From: Methylobacterium sp. CB376
GTDB lineage: Bacteria; Pseudomonadota; Alphaproteobacteria; Rhizobiales; Beijerinckiaceae
Direction: 5' to 3'
DNA: 64,000 nt
NCBI RefSeq assembly: GCF_029714205.1
Contig: NZ_CP121648.1
Coordinates: forward strand, 7,169,501 to 7,233,500
Numbering within the stretch: position 1 is the stretch's first letter; the number at the start of each line of letters is the position of its first letter. Below the pieces are notes generated by a model. That model was given only the letters and a program-made list of their open reading frames with translations. It ran no database searches and was not told the DNA's origin. Below are positions 62,025 through 64,000 of this stretch, one piece after another. The translations under genes were made by a program, and so were the position numbers.

Positions 62025-62702
62025 ATGACGAGCGCGGTGACGGAGCGGCCCGACGGCGTGCGGCGCGGCCGCGGCGGACGCCCGACCCGCGAGGAGGCGG
62101 CGCGGCGCGACGCGCGGCTCGTCGAGGCGGCGACGCGGCTGTTCATGGAGCGCGGCTTCGAGGGCACCTCCATGGACGCGGTGGCGGAGGCGGCGGGCGT
62201 GAGCAAGCCGACGCTCTACGGCCGCTACCGGGACAAGCGGGCCCTGTTCACGGCGGTGCTGCGCGAGCGCGTCGCGGCCTGGCTCGCGCCCCTCTCCGCC
62301 GCGGCGGAGGCGCAGGCGCGGCGGGCCGGGCCCGCCGACGTGGAGGGGGTGCTGCACGACCTGAGCCGGGCGCTGCTCGCCGAGGCGACGCTGCCGGGCG
62401 CCGAGGCGCTCAAGCGCTGCATCGTCGCGCAGGCGATGGACTTCCCCGAGATCGCGCGGCTCGCCCATGAGGAGGGCTGGCTGCGCGGCGTGCGCGCGGT
62501 GGCGGCGCTGCTCGCCGGCTTCGCGGATCGCGGCCAGATCGTGCTGGAGGACCCGGAGATCGCCGCGGACCTCTTCCTCAACCTCGTCCTGGGCCGCCAG
62601 TCGCGCCTCGCGCTCTACGGCATCCGGACGGACCCGGAGACGCAGGAGCGCCGGCGGCAGGCCGCCGTCCGCCTGTTCCTGAACGGGGTGCGGGTGCGCT
62701 GA
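62025..62702 (+). CDS. TetR/AcrR-family repressor, second pump locus
   Basis: A 225-residue regulator with a basic N-terminus (RRGRGGRPTREEAARRD), the TetR helix-turn-helix at ~35-80 (LVEAATRLFMERGFEGTSMDAVAEAAGVSKPTLYGRY) and a TetR_C-type helical domain. The ATG at 62025 follows AAGGAGG. Divergent from the EmrAB-type genes and next to the 21-bp operator, so it most likely represses both. Confidence 0.87.
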   Translation: MTSAVTERPDGVRRGRGGRPTREEAARRDARLVEAATRLFMERGFEGTSMDAVAEAAGVSKPTLYGRYRDKRALFTAVLRERVAAWLAPLSAAAEAQARRAGPADVEGVLHDLSRALLAEATLPGAEALKRCIVAQAMDFPEIARLAHEEGWLRGVRAVAALLAGFADRGQIVLEDPEIAADLFLNLVLGRQSRLALYGIRTDPETQERRRQAAVRLFLNGVRVR

Positions 62703-62729
62703 GGGCGCCGCCGCGGGGCGGGCCGGCGG

Positions 62730-64000
62730 TCAGTTGGTGCTCTTCGGCTTGCCGGCCCCCGCCTTGGCGGGGCCGGCCTTGGCGGCGACGGCCACCGCCT
62801 TGGGCGTCTCGGCCTTCCCCGGCTTGGCGGCCGCCTTGGCCGCCGCCTTGGCCGCCGCCTTGGCGGCTGGCTTGCCGGCAGGCTTGGCCACCGGCTTCGC
62901 CGCGGCCGGCCTGCCGCCCTTGCCCTCGGCGATCACCGGCGTGGTGCGGGGCGCCGGCGCGTAGGCCGAGGCGGCGGCCGGGGCGGCGGCGCGCGCGCGG
63001 GCCAGGAGCTTCGGTTGGGGCACCGTCGCGCCCGTCGCCGCGATGGCGCGGCTCGGCGCCGGGCCGGGCTTCGCCCGCGCCGCACGGATCCGCGCGGCGG
63101 GCCGCGGCGGCTTCGCCTCGCTCTCGTCCACCGCCGCGACGGCGCTCTCGGCCGGGTCGCGGCCGGTCCAGACCAGGACCGGTTGCAGGGGCGCGCGGGG
63201 CGGCAGGGTCCGCCCCTTCAGGGCCGCGCTGCTCATCGTGGCGAAGGCCAGGGCCGCGGAGGGCGGCGCGGTGGCGCCCAGGAGCTGCGCCGCCGTCGTG
63301 TCGTTGGTCGAACTCGCCGACACCGCCGTCGAGTCGGAATCCGTCGGCATCGGCTTGCGCCGGTCGCAGACGTAGGGGCGCAGGTCCGGCGGGGCCGGCA
63401 TCGCGGAGGCGGGCAGGTCGGCGAGGCCGCTTCCGCCCCAGCTGCTCTGGCCGAAGCCGTAATCGAACAGGTCGGCGGCCTTGAGGTCGCGCTCCCGGGC
63501 GGTGGGCTGGCCCATCACCACGGTGATGATCCGCCGGCCGTTGCGGGTCGCGCTCGCCACCACGTTGAAGCCGCCCGCGCAGATGAACCCGGTCTTCATC
63601 CCGTCGACGCCCGCGTAGCGCCCCAGCAGGCCGTTGTGGTTCGCCATCACGGCGCGGCCGAACTGGATCGCCGAGATCGAGAACAGGTCGCGGTTCTCGG
63701 GGAAGTCGCGCAGGAGCGCCCGGCCGAGGATCGCCATGTCGCGCGCCGAGGTCCATTGCCGCGGGTCGGGCAGGCCGTTCGGATTGTACCAGTGGCTGTC
63801 GCGCATGCCGAGCCGCTGGGCGGTCTCGTTCATCAGGGCGGCGAAATTGTCGATCGAGCCGCCGAGATTCTCGCCGATCGCCCAGGCGACGTCGTTGGCC
63901 GACTTCACCATGATGATCTTGAGGGCGTTGTCGAGGGTGAGCTGGGTGCCGGGCCTGAAGCCCATCTTGGAGGGCGGCTCGGCGGCGGCCTCGGCCGAGA
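62730..64000 (-). CDS. D-alanyl-D-alanine carboxypeptidase (S11 family), 5' end outside the window
   Basis: A penicillin-binding-type serine peptidase trimming peptidoglycan in the periplasm. The N-terminus, including the SxxK motif and signal, lies beyond 64000. Present are KMGFRPGTQLTLDNALK, the SxN motif in VKSANDVAWAIGE and the KTG motif in VDGMKTGFICAGGFNVV. After the catalytic domain (~200 residues in the window) comes a long Ala/Lys/Pro-rich tail with repeated AAKAAAK near the end, not typical of E. coli DacA/DacC and possibly a wall-interacting or disordered extension. Confidence 0.88.
   Translation of the reverse strand, partial: SAEAAAEPPSKMGFRPGTQLTLDNALKIIMVKSANDVAWAIGENLGGSIDNFAALMNETAQRLGMRDSHWYNPNGLPDPRQWTSARDMAILGRALLRDFPENRDLFSISAIQFGRAVMANHNGLLGRYAGVDGMKTGFICAGGFNVVASATRNGRRIITVVMGQPTARERDLKAADLFDYGFGQSSWGGSGLADLPASAMPAPPDLRPYVCDRRKPMPTDSDSTAVSASSTNDTTAAQLLGATAPPSAALAFATMSSAALKGRTLPPRAPLQPVLVWTGRDPAESAVAAVDESEAKPPRPAARIRAARAKPGPAPSRAIAATGATVPQPKLLARARAAAPAAASAYAPAPRTTPVIAEGKGGRPAAAKPVAKPAGKPAAKAAAKAAAKAAAKPGKAETPKAVAVAAKAGPAKAGAGKPKSTN

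Overview
The window is GC-rich (roughly 70% or more) chromosome from a serine-cycle methylotroph, most likely Methylobacterium or a close relative. The strongest evidence is an uninterrupted serine-cycle cluster on the + strand at 13955-24059: sga, hprA, mtdA, fch, mtkA, mtkB, ppc, mcl. This is the gene order known from Methylobacterium extorquens. The species cannot be fixed from the sequence alone. Almost everything here is housekeeping chromosome. There is no insertion sequence, prophage, integrase or CRISPR array.

Layout. 1-12500: the 3' part of argE, a membrane GGDEF protein, a LysE exporter, a small ribbon-helix-helix regulator with a broken glyoxalase-fold gene, a PRC-barrel protein, malic enzyme (maeB), helicase hrpB, cmk, aroA and a TIGR02300-type zinc-ribbon protein. 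12680-12927: two identical tRNA-Ala(GGC) genes. 13170-24059: a small secreted protein, then the serine-cycle operon(s), preceded by an AT-rich control region with a LysR-type T-N11-A box. 24158-27799: an EmrAB-type pump with a divergent TetR regulator and a perfect 21-bp operator. 27778-30478: a five-gene, fully overlapping stressosome-type switch (RsbR, RsbS, two RsbT-like ATPases, RsbX-like phosphatase). 30892-38314: a Crp/Fnr regulator, an MgtC homologue lacking a core segment, a DMT transporter, a nucleotide-sugar dehydrogenase, a SIR2-like protein with a probable pYEATS tail (the best accessory or defence candidate) and an ABC-F ATPase. 38603-43098: nlpD-like gene, pcm, surE, serS. 43193-46627: a small hypothetical gene, YebC, a MucR homologue and a cupredoxin-fold protein that has lost copper ligands. 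46832-53531: tRNA-Leu(TAG), tig, clpP, clpX, lon, the standard alphaproteobacterial proteostasis block. 53665-57209: nnr, glnB, glnA. 57497-64000: a chemoreceptor, a second EmrAB/TetR locus and the 3' part of a D-Ala-D-Ala carboxypeptidase.

How the genes fit together. MtdA and Fch interconvert methylene- and formyl-H4F. Sga, HprA, Ppc, MtkAB and Mcl carry the serine cycle from glyoxylate plus serine through hydroxypyruvate, glycerate and oxaloacetate/malate to malyl-CoA, then glyoxylate plus acetyl-CoA. Malic enzyme, GlnB/GlnA and the proteases are general metabolism and housekeeping. A recurring oddity is the number of recent short tandem duplications (13-39 bp). One appears to have frameshifted the glyoxalase gene, one repeats the stop-containing 3' end of the PRC-barrel gene, and one forms a row of hairpins between mtkB and ppc.
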